A stretch of DNA of 64,000 nucleotides from Symbiodinium natans (Eukaryota; Sar; Dinophyceae; Suessiales; Symbiodiniaceae). How positions within the stretch are numbered: the first letter of the stretch is position 1; each line of letters opens with the position of its first letter. Under the pieces are notes generated by a model that was not told the DNA's origin, did no database searches, and worked only from the letters and a program-made list of their open reading frames with translations. Positions 20,991-31,504 of this stretch are shown here, piece by piece. The DNA is taken from the NCBI GenBank assembly GCA_905221605.1, contig CAJNDS010000526.1, positions 54,860 to 118,859 on the forward strand, given 5' to 3'. A program made the translations under genes and the position numbers.

Positions 20991-21218
20991 TGAGTGGAGT
21001 TTGGCACAGCCCGAAGCTGAGTTCCCAGGAGCTCCTCCCAACTCCGTTTTTGAGGTGGAGTGTAGCCTTGCCCGCAAGCTTCTCGCCTGCCGGCAAGCTA
21101 GCTTCTCCTCGACCTCGAGTAGCCAAGAATCCAAGCATGCCAGATCTTACCAGCAGCACGCCCAACGACCTGCACCATGCGGGACCAAGCATGAAGACTT
21201 GATGATACGGCCTGCAAG

Positions 21219-21989
21219 GTTTCGCGTCCATGACTACCGCTATATCGCTGCGTTTGGGACTGATCCGCACACTGCCCGGGCCTTGCTTGAGGTGCTCAAG
21301 GTCTCGAGGCGTGACTTTGTGTCGCATCCTTGCGGGATGTTGAAGGATTCCTGGAGGGAGGCACCTGGAGCATGGGGAAGTTGGTCACACTAGACCCTAA
21401 ACCCTAAACCCTAAACCCCAAACCCTGAACCCTGAACCCTAAACCCTAAACCCTTGCCCGAGCTTCCCAGACTGTAGGTCATCATCGTGTGCGCGAATGG
21501 GTCTTACTACAAGGCACGGGATGCCTTGCATGTCGGGGCATGAGAGGATTCCTTGGTTCATGACGTGCGGCGCTTTAGGGTTTAGGGTGTAGGGTTTAGA
21601 GTTCAGGGTTTACGGTGTAGGGTTTAGGGTTTAGGGTGTAGGGTGTAGGGTTTAGGGTGTAGGGTTAAAAGGGTGCGTGCTGAGAAGGCTCGCTTTGACC
21701 CGTCGAAGGGGGGCGAGATGGTACGAGAGGACACCTTCCAAGCATGCATCGGTCGATGAGCGCTTCCTTCACAAAGAAAGCACCTCACCACGCATGGAAC
21801 CAGTATGAACCATTATCCATTCTGAACCTTATTCTGAACCTTTGCCCCCAGATCTGTCTCGGAGTCTCGGAGGAGTACCACCAATTTGATGATGCCTCTG
21901 CTGGGGGCGGCACTACCAAAGCGCGAGAGCCGACCGAGGAGCCAGAGGCGGAGCCGAGCCAGGCGGGGCACCCGACTGTTGTTTCGTGA
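21219..21989 (+). CDS. 3' part of a four-exon gene with telomeric introns, unrecognised product
   Basis: Four exons join in one frame: 21219-21360, 21478-21527, 21672-21741 and 21873-21989 (TGA). Every acceptor is AG|G (CAAG|G, TGTAG|G, AAAAG|G, GGAG|G) and the donors are all GC. The frame reads FRVHDYRYIAAFGTDPHTAR in exon 1, VIIVCANGSYYKARDAL in exon 2, VRAEKARFDPSKGGEMVRED in exon 3 and EYHQFDDASAGGGTTKAREP in exon 4, ending in an acidic Pro/Glu tail. Upstream sequence (about 21010-21110, FPGAPPNSVFEVECSLARKL) may be an earlier exon. Intron 1 (117 bp) holds a CCCTAAA array and intron 2 (144 bp) a TTTAGGG array. No family was recognised, so the function is unknown. Confidence 0.7.
21394..21453 (-). 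repeat. Telomeric array inside intron (CCCTAAA)
   Basis: About eight units in CCCTAAA orientation filling half of the 117-bp intron 21361-21477. Confidence 0.93.
21574..21667 (+). repeat. Telomeric array inside intron (TTTAGGG)
   Basis: About 13 units with GTGTAGGG and TTTACGG variants, making up two thirds of the 144-bp intron 21528-21671. Confidence 0.93.
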
Positions 21990-22005
21990 CCTTCTTTAGT
22001 AAAAT

Positions 22006-22084
22006 TTAGGGTTTAGGGTTTCCTGCTTTAGTAAAATTTAGGGTTTAGGGTTTCGGGTTTCGAGTTTAGGGTTTAGGGTTTAGG
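22006..22084 (+). repeat. Telomeric array with duplicated flank
   Basis: TTTAGTAAAATTTAGGGTTT occurs twice in tandem (about 21995 and 22025), followed by further TTTAGGG units. It begins right after the stop of the preceding gene. Confidence 0.9.
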
Positions 22085-22840
22085 TTGGTTTCCCGGTACA
22101 GAACTCAAGATGAGAATAGTCAGGACGACTCAGGACTTGTGTAGGTGTTTGTGCACACCAGTGGCAACTGATGCGCAGGTTGAGGCTTGGTTGTTGTGAG
22201 AGAACGACTTGCATAGCTAACATGGCAAACGAAGTGCGCGCGAGACATTTTCGCATAATTTTGGGGGGCCGAACTGCCCCAGAATCTGTCCACATATGGT
22301 TTGGATAACAGCCTTGAAGGAAAGCATCATATCAACATCGGTCCACATATGGTTCGGTGTGTTCGGTTGAGTTTGGAGTTGACGCCTTCCGCTTTGACGT
22401 CCTCCCCTTCTGAGGCGCAGCTTGCCAGCCTGACTTGAGCTCGGGTGCCATGGGGGACCCTTGCTCTCCCCTTCCTCTTGACCACCTTGAGCACAGGGAT
22501 CGCCTTGCAGTGCCAACAAGATGTGGAAAATTGGTTCGCTGAAGCTGGGCGAGGGAAGGCGCTGCTACATGTAGAAAATCAGATAATGTGAACACATCCA
22601 GCTTGTTCCTGACCTAGTCGATGGTGGTTATTGTTGCCCCTGCGCAGCGCCTGCTGACAGTTGCATTACCGCACGGACAATTGCCTTTCAGACAACCACT
22701 CGCCGAGCGGTATGGCCGAATTGCTGTACCAGACGAGTCCAAGGCATCTGGGGCATTATATAGGTGCCCAGATCTGAACATGTGTTGGCTTGGGGGTCAA
22801 CAAGTTTAGGATGCGGGGGAATAGACGAAACCGAGATTCA
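22085..22840. other. No supported gene
   Basis: Contains a small duplication, GTCCACATATGGTTTGG at about 22288 and GTCCACATATGGTTCGG at about 22340. Overlapping minus frames (22080-22595) are not convincing. Confidence 0.4.
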
Positions 22841-22914
22841 ACCATGCTGTTAGCCTGCCTCGCATATGGTACGACTGTGTTTCTAAGTCCTTCCACGCAC
22901 GCGCGTTTGGCCAT

Positions 22915-23089
22915 GGGCTGCGCCAGCGCTTCACCAGTTGCACCACCGGCCTATGCGCCTGGGCCAGCGCAGCAGGCGCCGCAGGATGCTTGGCTGATCT
23001 TGGAATCAGTCCAGAGTGTTGAAGATTTTCTTCGCTCAATGACCAGAAGCAGCTGTGCGACGAGCTTTGAAAGCACGCTTCACCGCTAG
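22915..23089 (+). CDS. Possible small N-acylated protein (MGC start)
   Basis: ATG in good context (GCCATGGGC) opens 58 codons to TAG. The N-terminus MGCASASPVAPPAYAPG has Gly at 2 and Cys at 3, the pattern for N-myristoylation plus palmitoylation. It is followed by a Pro/Ala linker and a helical segment (WLILESVQSVEDFLRSM). It would be membrane-tethered. It may be the first exon of a larger gene rather than a complete one. The longer frame beginning upstream at 22843 would hide this signal. The minus strand is also open, so confidence is moderate to low. Confidence 0.35.
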
Positions 23090-24728
23090 GAATCTCTGGG
23101 CACATTGAATCCATGTGGAACCCTGCAGCCTTGACATGTATTCAGGATTTTCCAGGTTTGCCCGCAAAGCCAAGACTTTGCATTTCACACTGCGAGGGAC
23201 TTGCTATTTGGATGAGCAATAAGAGGACTTCCCATCATTTCAATGAGCATGCCTGGCTTCCAGGATGGCATGGGCACAGTCTTGGTCCAGGCCGGTTTTG
23301 GTAAAAGCTTCCAGTGTCTGGGCATGCGGCATTGAAGATTCCAGCAGATCAATGCATGCATCTGCTGCCGTTCTAGAATGTGCAATGGGCTGCTGTCTAA
23401 ATTCAACATGGTTCTTATTTGGTGATAGTCTTACTTTGGACGTTTAGCTCAGTGTCTTTGATTGCCAGTGTTTGTCATTTTTTGGTTGTCAGGTGTTGTT
23501 CTTGGCATTAGGGAAACGGGAAGGGACCAGGATGTGCCTATCAATTGGGGTTGTCACTGTTGTCTCAACTTAGCCGTACTAACCGCATTAGTTCTAGACT
23601 AAGTTGCGAAGCGCATGCCGTCATATGCAGTCTTCCAGCTCAGATCACAGTGTCATAGTGGCATTTTGGAAGGGTGCCGCCCTTGAAGTGTCTGACCACG
23701 ATCACTTGCTGCGCTCGAGCTTTGCAATTATGGCCTGCCCTGTAATGTCACTATGGCAAAACGCTGGTGATTGCCATGGTTTCAGACCTGCCAGTATGAT
23801 CTGGGGGTGGATGGTCATATCTGAGCTGGAAAGGCTACATGTCTTGACAACCTGAATCAATTTGAAAACGCAGAAGTAAGCTGTACCAGTGAAGCATTTT
23901 TTGAGCATCAGGCAGCAAGCTGGTAGAGGCTAAAGTCCCAGTAGAATCGCACAGTCCGGGCGCGGAACGCGCTGGGCCCTCATGTCTTCTTGTTTGGTTG
24001 ATTTTGTTGCGGTCTTAGTTTCTTTGCCTTCTCTTAAGACTCCTGGACGAAGTTGACACGGACAGTCTGGACGCAAGGCTTACTAACCCATGCCCTCAAC
24101 TCTACCCTCCTCTACCTGTCGATCAGGTGCCTTACGGGGCGCGACCGGGTCAGCTTCTGCAAATGACAACTCCACATGGAACGAAGATCCAATGCCAGGA
24201 CGCTGGGATGCTTTAGGCACTTCCTTGTGATCTCCATGAGCACACGACCTACGCACGCCAAAAAACAGGCTCTTCTTCCCGAAATACTCCGAACCCTCAA
24301 CCTCCAAACACATCAAAGGTTCCAGCTGGTGTACCACCGGGAGGCACTTTCCAGGCAAAAGCCTGCCTCACGCTGCTCACGGTGTTTTCTCGGGGAGCTT
24401 CTATTGTCCTCTACCCAAAAAGTCACCATCCTCCAGGTGAAGTATCCGATCAAGACAGGGCCGTCGGGTCCGAGACTCATCGACGAAGCAGCGCTTTTCG
24501 AAGGCAAAGCAGCTTCTTGGCTAAATGTTACTCGTAGGCCTCAGTTACCACAGTCCTTGCAGATTGTTTTTTTGTTGCGTGCCTTGCTGGTGAGCTTCTG
24601 TGTGCGAGTTGAGTAAACATGCCCATGATGCAAAGTAACTGAGCAGCCTCATCACTGAGGTGGCTGCACATATCTTGCTGCGTGGCCGCGACATACCGGG
24701 CTTTCCGAAAACAGGGGGCCCTTCATCT
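23090..24728. other. No resolvable gene; one exon-like piece
   Basis: Mostly short frames. At 24439-24530, CTCCAG|GTG opens VKYPIKTGPSGPRLIDEAAL, continuing FEGKAASWLN, which looks like an internal plus-strand exon. No partner exons found. Confidence 0.35.
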
Positions 24729-24779
24729 AGTCCCCCAAACAGTAAGATCCCCTGACAATCCTAAAACAAGGTACCCCCT
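24729..24779 (-). repeat. G-run dispersed element, copy 3 (inverted)
   Basis: On the minus strand: GGGGGTACC, then CAGGGGATCTTACTGTTTGG, the same order as copies 1 and 2. Confidence 0.5.
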
Positions 24780-26800
24780 AATTTCGGAACCCCCCATATG
24801 TGTGCACCCTGCAGTTTTCAGATGGGCCTGCGGAAGGTGTGGAGAGATAAAAACCCACTGGCGCAATGCTAAGGCCGGCCTACTGGGCGTCGCCTGGCTC
24901 AGCGTGTCATCATGGGAGTCTGTGGTGTTAGGATTCCCCTGTATGTTCTTCAGCAGTGACACTTTGAGTCTGAAATCTGAAGTCACCCCGGGTCGCCCAG
25001 GGAGCACAGTCTACACCTGCAGCCAAGGAATGTGAAAGTTCCGGACAATAATTGTTTTGATCAGATGAGACTTGGCCAAGCTAAGTGAGTCCTGAGGGAA
25101 GGGGGTGGGGAAGGGGGCTGGGCATTCAAAGCTGCAAACACGCTCCGTCTTGCGATTCGCCGGCATGGCGTCACAGACCCTTGAAGTAGCGGTTTTGACG
25201 AACGATTGATGATGAACGCACGCGACATTTCACTGTCCCGCAATCGTCTTCCCCATCGAACTGTCTAGAGCCTCCACGGCTCCCTGGGAGACTTCCCAGC
25301 CCCGATGGTCCAATCCTTGGATTCACTTGGTTAGCGCGGTCCAGACACCAGAAACAGGATGCGGACAACTTCAAGAAGCAAGGATGCTAAACTCAAAAGC
25401 TTTGCACCTCACTTCCAACACGAACTGGCTGCTGCTTTTTGCAAAACGCCGTGACATACTGCATGTGAGCAGTTTCGACACCTGCCGGATTCAAGATTGT
25501 CGCGCACAGTTTTCCTGTGAAGCTTGCGATGAACTATTCAAAGTCGCAACCCAAAAAAGTGACTACAGTTGATTACAGGTCGGTTCTGAACTTTGGGGGG
25601 TGCCGACAACTAGGTCCTACGTGATCGCCTTTGTTCGTTTGGTCGGTCTCGGCTCCACGGCTCCACAGCATGGGCGATTGAATCCACTCTGAGGTTTGTT
25701 TATTCTGATTGAGCCGCAGCAGTTCACGCCAAGCCTGCCCTCGCTTCGCACGTTCAAGGTCCTGGCTTTGGACTGCCGCTGTAAGCGAACATATGCGAAT
25801 GCGCCGTCGCTGACGGTTAGGTCCCTCCTCCTCGTTGGCCCGTGGGCAGCCCCGCAAACGTCTGATAAGATATCAGAGGTGTGCGCGTCACAAGATGCGG
25901 TGCAGAGCACATGACTACTCGGGGTTCATGGTCGTTGAATGCAGTCGATCAAGTTGATCAAGGAGGGCCGCCGGCCCTCCCCTGCGACGCAGAGGCGACT
26001 TGCCGACATGATCCGACATGCACGAACAGTTGCGTATAGTTGCGTGCTCTCGTTAAAAGGTCAGACGCGCCGGCCGGGCATACGATGAGCGTACGTGCAA
26101 GATGCATCAGCCCACACCTTCTGCGTGCAGGGCTGCTTTTCGTAAGCAGGGCCATCAGGGCCTTAAAGCCTCAACATTGGTGGTGGCCATCCTGTGCCAC
26201 GTTTCCTCATCATTCTCACCGCTCGCCCGGCGCAGCCACCGAGGCTCTGGCCGGACGCTTTGCCGCGGAGAATACGGTTGAACGGGAACGAATGTCGAGG
26301 TGCATCACGATTCCAAGAGCGTGCTGCGTGCTCACGTCGACTAGATGGTTTTGACAAGCGAAGTTGGCAAGGCGGCGAGACATGTGAAGCAGTATTGGAG
26401 AATTGACTGAATGCCTTGCTCTGGGGCTATCTGACCAACAAGCATCCGTGAAAGGCCACGTGCAGCATACGGCCAGCGGCTCCCGCCAGCGGAGCCGATA
26501 TCCCGACCGGAGTCACGCACAAAAGCGTTCTGGCTGTTCATTCAGCGCCAATGGTTCTAGCGGGACCAGCCTCGTCATAGCACTGGACACACTCCAGCTT
26601 GCGCAAAGCAAGAGCGACAAACTGTTACAACGGTTGGCACGGCTGTGCCGCGCACACGAGGTGCAACACAGAAGCATGCGGGCGACCGGTCGTTGCACGT
26701 GCGGCCCTTCCTCGTACCGCTTGACAATGACCTAAACAGCGGCAATAGCCACGCAAGGCACAATATAAGTACCAACCAGAGGAATGTTTTTTGCCTGGCG
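24780..26800. other. No supported gene
   Basis: Short overlapping frames on both strands, without domains or matching splice sites. GC content rises after about 25.9 kb toward the retroelement block. Confidence 0.4.
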
Positions 26801-26839
26801 CTGGCGCAATGCACACGTCATCGAGGTCGCAAAACATGC

Positions 26840-27380
26840 ACTTCAAGTGCAGAATCGGCTGATACTGGAGCCTATGCTGAGGCGCACGAGGCTTGCAAAC
26901 AATTGACGCGAGATTTCCGACAGGTTGAAGTGTTGCTGAATGCAGGCAAGACCAACGTTTTGACGACGGAGGCCCAACCACCTTCACACTGTCATCCCCT
27001 GAACGGAACCGACGAAGGTTTACCGCAGGAAGGCTGCCATAAAATGCTTGGGCGCAGCCATAAAATAGCTTGGGCGCATGTTCTCCACAGCGTACTCAGA
27101 CGCATTGAAGACAGAATTGGATCACCATTACCAATGCATCTTGGAAATACTGCTGGGTAATTCTGTGATAAGAACAACCCTTGATTTGGCGTCGGTTGGA
27201 ATTCGGTTGAAGCTTCTTCAATGGGCGGTGTCATCTGTCGCATGCGTTGCTTCTGGACATCGTCCTGTGTGCTGTTGGCCGGCGTTGCCACTGCTGCGCT
27301 GGGGAGCGAGGCCCCCGACAACGCCGTCGAAGTGGTTCCTCGGACCCCGCCGGACACAGCACGGTCCCAGGGGCCTCACA
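26840..27380 (+). pseudogene. LINE-type reverse transcriptase remnant (3' half)
   Basis: A plus frame shows the part of a non-LTR reverse transcriptase just after the catalytic site: VEVLLNAGKTNVLTTEAQPP (the LN-x-x-KT-x-x-L motif), then, after a frame change at about 27050, a thumb-like piece ending in WAVSSVACVASGHRPVC. The order matches dinoflagellate LINE polymerases as I know them. The YADD-bearing palm is missing and the frame shifts at least twice, so it is dead. It abuts the next remnant, of a different family. Confidence 0.6.
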
Positions 27381-27399
27381 AAGCGGTGCCAGCGACTCG

Positions 27400-28376
27400 G
27401 CTTTTGCCTCCGCGCCAGCGCGCGCTGGGCCTCGATGCGCCTCTGCCAACACCGCAAAGTGCGCCTGTTTTCTTGCGGGTCGGCGTGCGACAGGCGTTCG
27501 TGCTCGCACTGAGGACTTGCGCATGCTCGTCGCGCGAGCATCGCTACTGACGTCGATGACGAGGCAGACTGCGAGCAACGTCGGGCCCTTGCCTCTGCCA
27601 ACATGCAGAAGGGTGAGGTTTCGCGCGCGCACGCGGTGACGACGGCAGCAATCGCTCCTGGGATCGACGACACTTTCGTTGCCCTGTCTGATCCGGCGCG
27701 GCGCCCGCCAGCGCCTCTTCAGCCTCTTCCTCCACTTGCAGCCCGATTCGCCGATCGTTCTCACCGATGCCGCCGTCGCTCAGCCCTGCCGACTGCCAGA
27801 ACATGCTAGACGTGGCACCACGGCCGGGCTCTCGTGCGGACATTCCTACAACGTGCTGCTTGACATTGAAACGCTTGAGCTGTTTGCGCATGCGGCCAAC
27901 CTCCTTGCAGCCACCAGCCGCAGCCCTGGGACTCTCGCTTCGCCGCCCTCCAAACCTAGCGGCGGCGTCCACGGCATCGCCACTGGTGACACATTTTGGC
28001 GTCTCATCACACGGATCTTCCGCACGATGTGATCTCGCATGCCGCGTTCCTGCGGAAGCTCTCCGAGGTCGCTCCGGCGCTCCTGACCCTTCTTGCGCTT
28101 ACTATGGCACGGGCAGCCGTCCCTGTATCACTGGTGGGACGCAGAACCACGGTGCGCTATACGACAAGGCAGGGATGCGAACAGGGCGATGCACTGGCCA
28201 TGGTGCTTGACGCCTTCGGCCAGCACGGCGCTCTCGTCGCCGCGGACGAACAGGTGTCTTGCGGCCTTCCTCTCGCTTGGCTCATATCGCAAAATATCGC
28301 AACGTGCGCGTCGCCCCACACCGACCACCTGCTACGCACGCTTCCGCCGTCAAGCGCGTGCAGAATGGGCTCGTGA
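27400..28376 (+). pseudogene. Retroelement pol remnant, second family
   Basis: In order, over three frame changes: ASANMQKGEVSRAHAVTTAA and FVALSDPARRPPAP (about 27590-27720), LLDIETLELFAHAANLL and SGGVHGIATGDTFWRLITRI (about 27850-28030), SHAAFLRKLSEVAPALL and GCEQGDALAMVLDAFGQHGA (about 28040-28235), then CASPHTDHLLRTLPPS (about 28305). These are landmarks of a pol-like polyprotein family abundant in dinoflagellates; QGD is the reverse transcriptase motif B. About 60 residues before SHAAFL and the DD-containing catalytic segment after motif B are deleted. It is therefore inactive. Confidence 0.65.
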
Positions 28377-28613
28377 ACCTTGTCTCTTCACACTTTGTTT
28401 TGCACCATTTTAAGCAGCCTCTAGCAACATTGCTTTTGTTGGTCACACGTGTGCCGCACAGCTACTGCTCGCGAGATGTGACGTCTGTCAGTATGCTGCC
28501 TTGTCGATACGGTGTGTGACATATGACTGGTTGTCTGAGTGACAATACACCGTGAACCTTGGTAGTTTCACAACTCTCGGTGATGGTCTCTCTCCGCAAA
28601 CTCTCTTCCCTCT

Positions 28614-28850
28614 ATGCATGTAGCCACGATGAGGTGTGCCTGTTGCCCACGCCCGGGTTTGTTGCGCTCGCGTGCTGTCCCGCTCGAACGAACCGCCGCT
28701 CGTGTCTGCAGAGAGGCCAGGGCCACTGTCGCCGAGCGGCGCATGCATCGCCAACAGGCTTCCCTTTTGGAGCGGCGCCCATCTGGCGGTCTTGCCTTGG
28801 AATCCTTGGACTCGGCAGGGCAGGCTCGCAAACTTGAAACTTGAGTTTCC
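28614..28850 (+). pseudogene. Retroelement C-terminal fragment
   Basis: CPRPGLLRSRAVPLERTAAR and VCREARATV resemble the region after the zinc-knuckle-like part of the same pol family. After a frame change, NRLPFWSGAHLAV follows. No start and no stop belong to it. Confidence 0.5.
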
Positions 28851-29099
28851 TTACTGTTTCATGGTTTTGGCGGGATGAAGGGGGATGCATTATGCCAATA
28901 TGCTTTTGGTCAGCCCAGCTGAGACGTGAAACCTTGTCACGATGACCGATGTATGTTGCGTGACAGCTTGTGATGCACAGACTCGTGCAGCAGGAGAAAA
29001 AAAAGACAAACAAAACACGGGTAGCTTTTGTACCCCGCAATCTGGGTTGGGGCCTGGGCGCCGGCCACACCAGCAAGGGCTAACAGTCTTTGGCACCTC

Positions 29100-29685
29100 T
29101 TTCAGCAGCGACCCCCGCTCGTGAGGGATCTGCAGGCCGCTTGGCTGCTACTGCAGTTACTGCCTCCCCGCGGGCCAACTCCCTCCTTCGCGCTCGGCCG
29201 CCAGCAGCGACGGCCGAGTATGCTGCCTCGCATGACTCCGCCGTGACTCGGTGCCTCGCCACGCTCTTGGGCTATGCGGACGCACTGCTGGCTCCCCAGT
29301 CGGAGCGAGCGGCGCGCTTGTCGTTGCGCTTCGGTAGCTTGGGCTTGCGAGGAGCGTGCGCTATTTATCGTGCGCTCGAGACGTATACCCGTGTCCTGAG
29401 TGCTGCTGCTGTCGCAAACTGGACCGTGCGCAGCCAGAGTATTCACGGTGCTGCCCACGTCAGACATTGTTGCCGTCCCTGACATTTCCGCGTCCCTGCC
29501 TTCCCCCTCCTTTCGGTCCGCGCGCATGCTCCTGCCGCGGCCGATGAATACGGAGATCACCGAGCCGCCTGCTCTCGCATCAAGCGCGCTGCTCCTACAG
29601 CGCGCCGTGGCCCGGGTTTGCCAGGAAGCCGGCGCGCGTGTGGGGCGCAACGTCGCCTTGTCGGCCATGTACTTCTTGTCATAAG
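29100..29685 (+). pseudogene. Retroelement thumb and C-terminal module, copy 1
   Basis: LQAAWLLLQ, then (shifted) EYAASHDSAVTRCLATLLGY and SERAARLSLRFGSLGLRGA, then LLSQTGPCAARVFTVLPTSD, then AVARVCQEAGARVGRNV. This is the canonical order from thumb to C-terminal module of the pol family, broken by frame changes. Confidence 0.6.
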
Positions 29686-29849
29686 CACGCCTTTGAGACG
29701 CACCTTTCGCATCGATCCCGCGTCTGACGCCTCAGACGCGCCGCCAGCGCGCGGCTGCGCTTTCGAGCCAGGTGATGCCCTGCAGGGATGGCAGCGCCAA
29801 GCTGCCGGAGCGTGCGACAAGCGCGCGCGTACGAGACGCATCTTTCTGA

Positions 29850-30175
29850 CCTCACCCTTGCGTCCCGTGCGCTGCTGCTGTTGCAGGCTGGGCCACACTC
29901 TGCACGAGCCATCGCCGTCGCGCCCACGCACGAGGCCGTGTCCATTCCGAATGCGCAGTTCCGCGTTCTGCTCCTGCGGCGTCTGCGCCTGCCCCTGCCA
30001 CTCGCCCCCCGCACGCGCAGCTGTCGTGGCAGGCTCGGCAGCTGTCGTGGCAGGCTCGACGCTTTCGGGGACCACCGTGCCGCGTGCGCTACCAGCGGCG
30101 TGCTCGCCGCGCGCGCAGGGCCACTTGAGCGCGCCGTTGCGCGGGTTTGCCGCGAAGCCGGTGCGCGTGTCGCTC
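29850..30175 (+). pseudogene. Retroelement C-terminal module, copy 2
   Basis: LLLLQAGPHSARAIAVAPTH, FRVLLLRRLRLPLPLAPRT, then a Cys/His-type stretch DAFGDHRAACATSGVL and PLERAVARVCREAGARV. A short in-frame duplication (CRGRLGSCRGRL) is visible. It is the best preserved copy of the module. Confidence 0.65.
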
Positions 30176-30179
30176 CAAC

Positions 30180-30880
30180 GTCGCGCACTGCTGCTCTCGC
30201 AAGCAGGACCTCATGCAGCTCGCGTCATCACGGCGTTCCCTACATCTCCACAAGTCGTCATGCCATGCCATCAGCGCACCTCCGCATCCTGCGCTTCCGG
30301 CTTTCCCTACCATCATCCCTACCTTGCGTTCCGCGCATATGCTCCTGCCATGGACGCCTTGGACCAGCTCGGTGACCACCTCTCGGTTTCCGCTGGAAAA
30401 TGCTGTTGCTCGCGTTTCGGGCACGGGCAGTGCGGTCGAGTTGCTTACATGAACATCGATGTTCCGCACGGGACACCCGCCCTGCAGCCGCCGCGCAGGA
30501 CGCAGCCCGACGCAAACGGCGCAAACCTGCCCGTGCACGGGTGGTCATCATTGGGATCGAAGTTGGACGGCGGTTCTGCATGCTTCAGAACCGGAACAGC
30601 TTCCTTCCTGCGCCTCCTGGCGCAGCACCCCGCCGTCGCGGCGTCTCGCGGCGTCGCTGCTATCCTTACCGGTTGCGCACGTAGGCTGGGTGGTCCGGAA
30701 TGCTCGCTGTGGTTGCGATGCGTGCACAGGCGGCTTCCCGTGTGGGGCAGCCTCCCATGCCAGCGCCAAAACAGTGGTTGGTCGATGTCGGTCGACGAGG
30801 ACTTTTGCAGGCGGAAAAAGTTGCGGGAGGGGATTGTTTTTCAGCACTTTGTTTCCTTGCAGCTCTGGGTCCGCGGCTAG
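30180..30880 (+). pseudogene. Retroelement C-terminal module, copy 3
   Basis: Begins again with LLSQAGPHAARVITAFPTSP. Further on DAARRKRRKPARARVVIIGI and EVGRRF, then SFLRLLAQHPAVAASRG, each in another frame. The 420-codon plus frame 29618-30880 passes through copies 1 to 3 by chance and is not one protein. Confidence 0.55.
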
Positions 30881-31029
30881 CATCTGTAGCTGGGCAGCTA
30901 AGCAAAGCAGCCAGCTGTCCACGATCATGCACCTCGACGTGCGTGTCCACGCACAGTTGTGTGCATCGGACGCCATCTGTAGCACGGCGCGCAGCTCCTT
31001 GTCAATGCATCCCTTGTCAGCCCTTTGAC

Positions 31030-31405
31030 GCGCGAGGGGCTGCCGCAAGCCGGGGCTGCCACCGACCATGTTAGCGCCCTGCGCAATGCTGCGCGCCGCA
31101 AGCTGCGCCAAGCTTATCCCGTACTCGATCACCGCCGGCACTGCCTGCCGCCTCGTCGTTTTCCGGCTCGAAGTTTTGGGGCCGCTGGAACGCCTTCTTG
31201 CGCGGGCCACGCCGGGCTCGCACAGGTTGCGTGGGTCTTCGGTGGAATGGCATCATTTCCGCCGCTGCGCAAAACGCGCTTGCGGCGCCATTCCTCCCCT
31301 GTGCTGCTGGCCCACCCTTGCGCCCGCACGAGTTCCTTGCTGACGCTCGCTGGAGCGAGGCCCCGGCGCCGACGAATTTCGCGCCAATATGCGCCAATTG
31401 AAGCC
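31030..31405 (+). pseudogene. Retroelement C-terminal module, copy 4 (extreme C-terminus)
   Basis: LRNAARRKLRQAYPVLDHRR, then CRLVVFRLEVLGPLERLLAR, then AAAQNALAAPFLP and LADARWSEAPAPTNF, which is the family's usual end. Frame changes separate the pieces. Confidence 0.6.
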
Positions 31406-31504
31406 CGGCCTACTTTGACAGCAGGGTAGCGGCGGCTTCCCTTACACCGCCAGACTCAAGAAAAGTACCAAAGAGCATTCTGTTCAGGCCAGCACAAAAA
31501 TCAA

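Noticed and set aside
506-22084. TTTAGGG arrays as a true chromosome end
   Set aside because: Arrays are short, in both orientations, separated by unique sequence, and several lie inside introns.
27218-27764. Overlapping minus-strand frames of 151-177 codons
   Set aside because: They are shadows of GC-rich retroelement sequence whose landmarks are on the plus strand.
29618-30880. 420-codon plus frame as an intact gene
   Set aside because: It crosses several decayed retroelement modules in different frames; family landmarks appear in the other frames.
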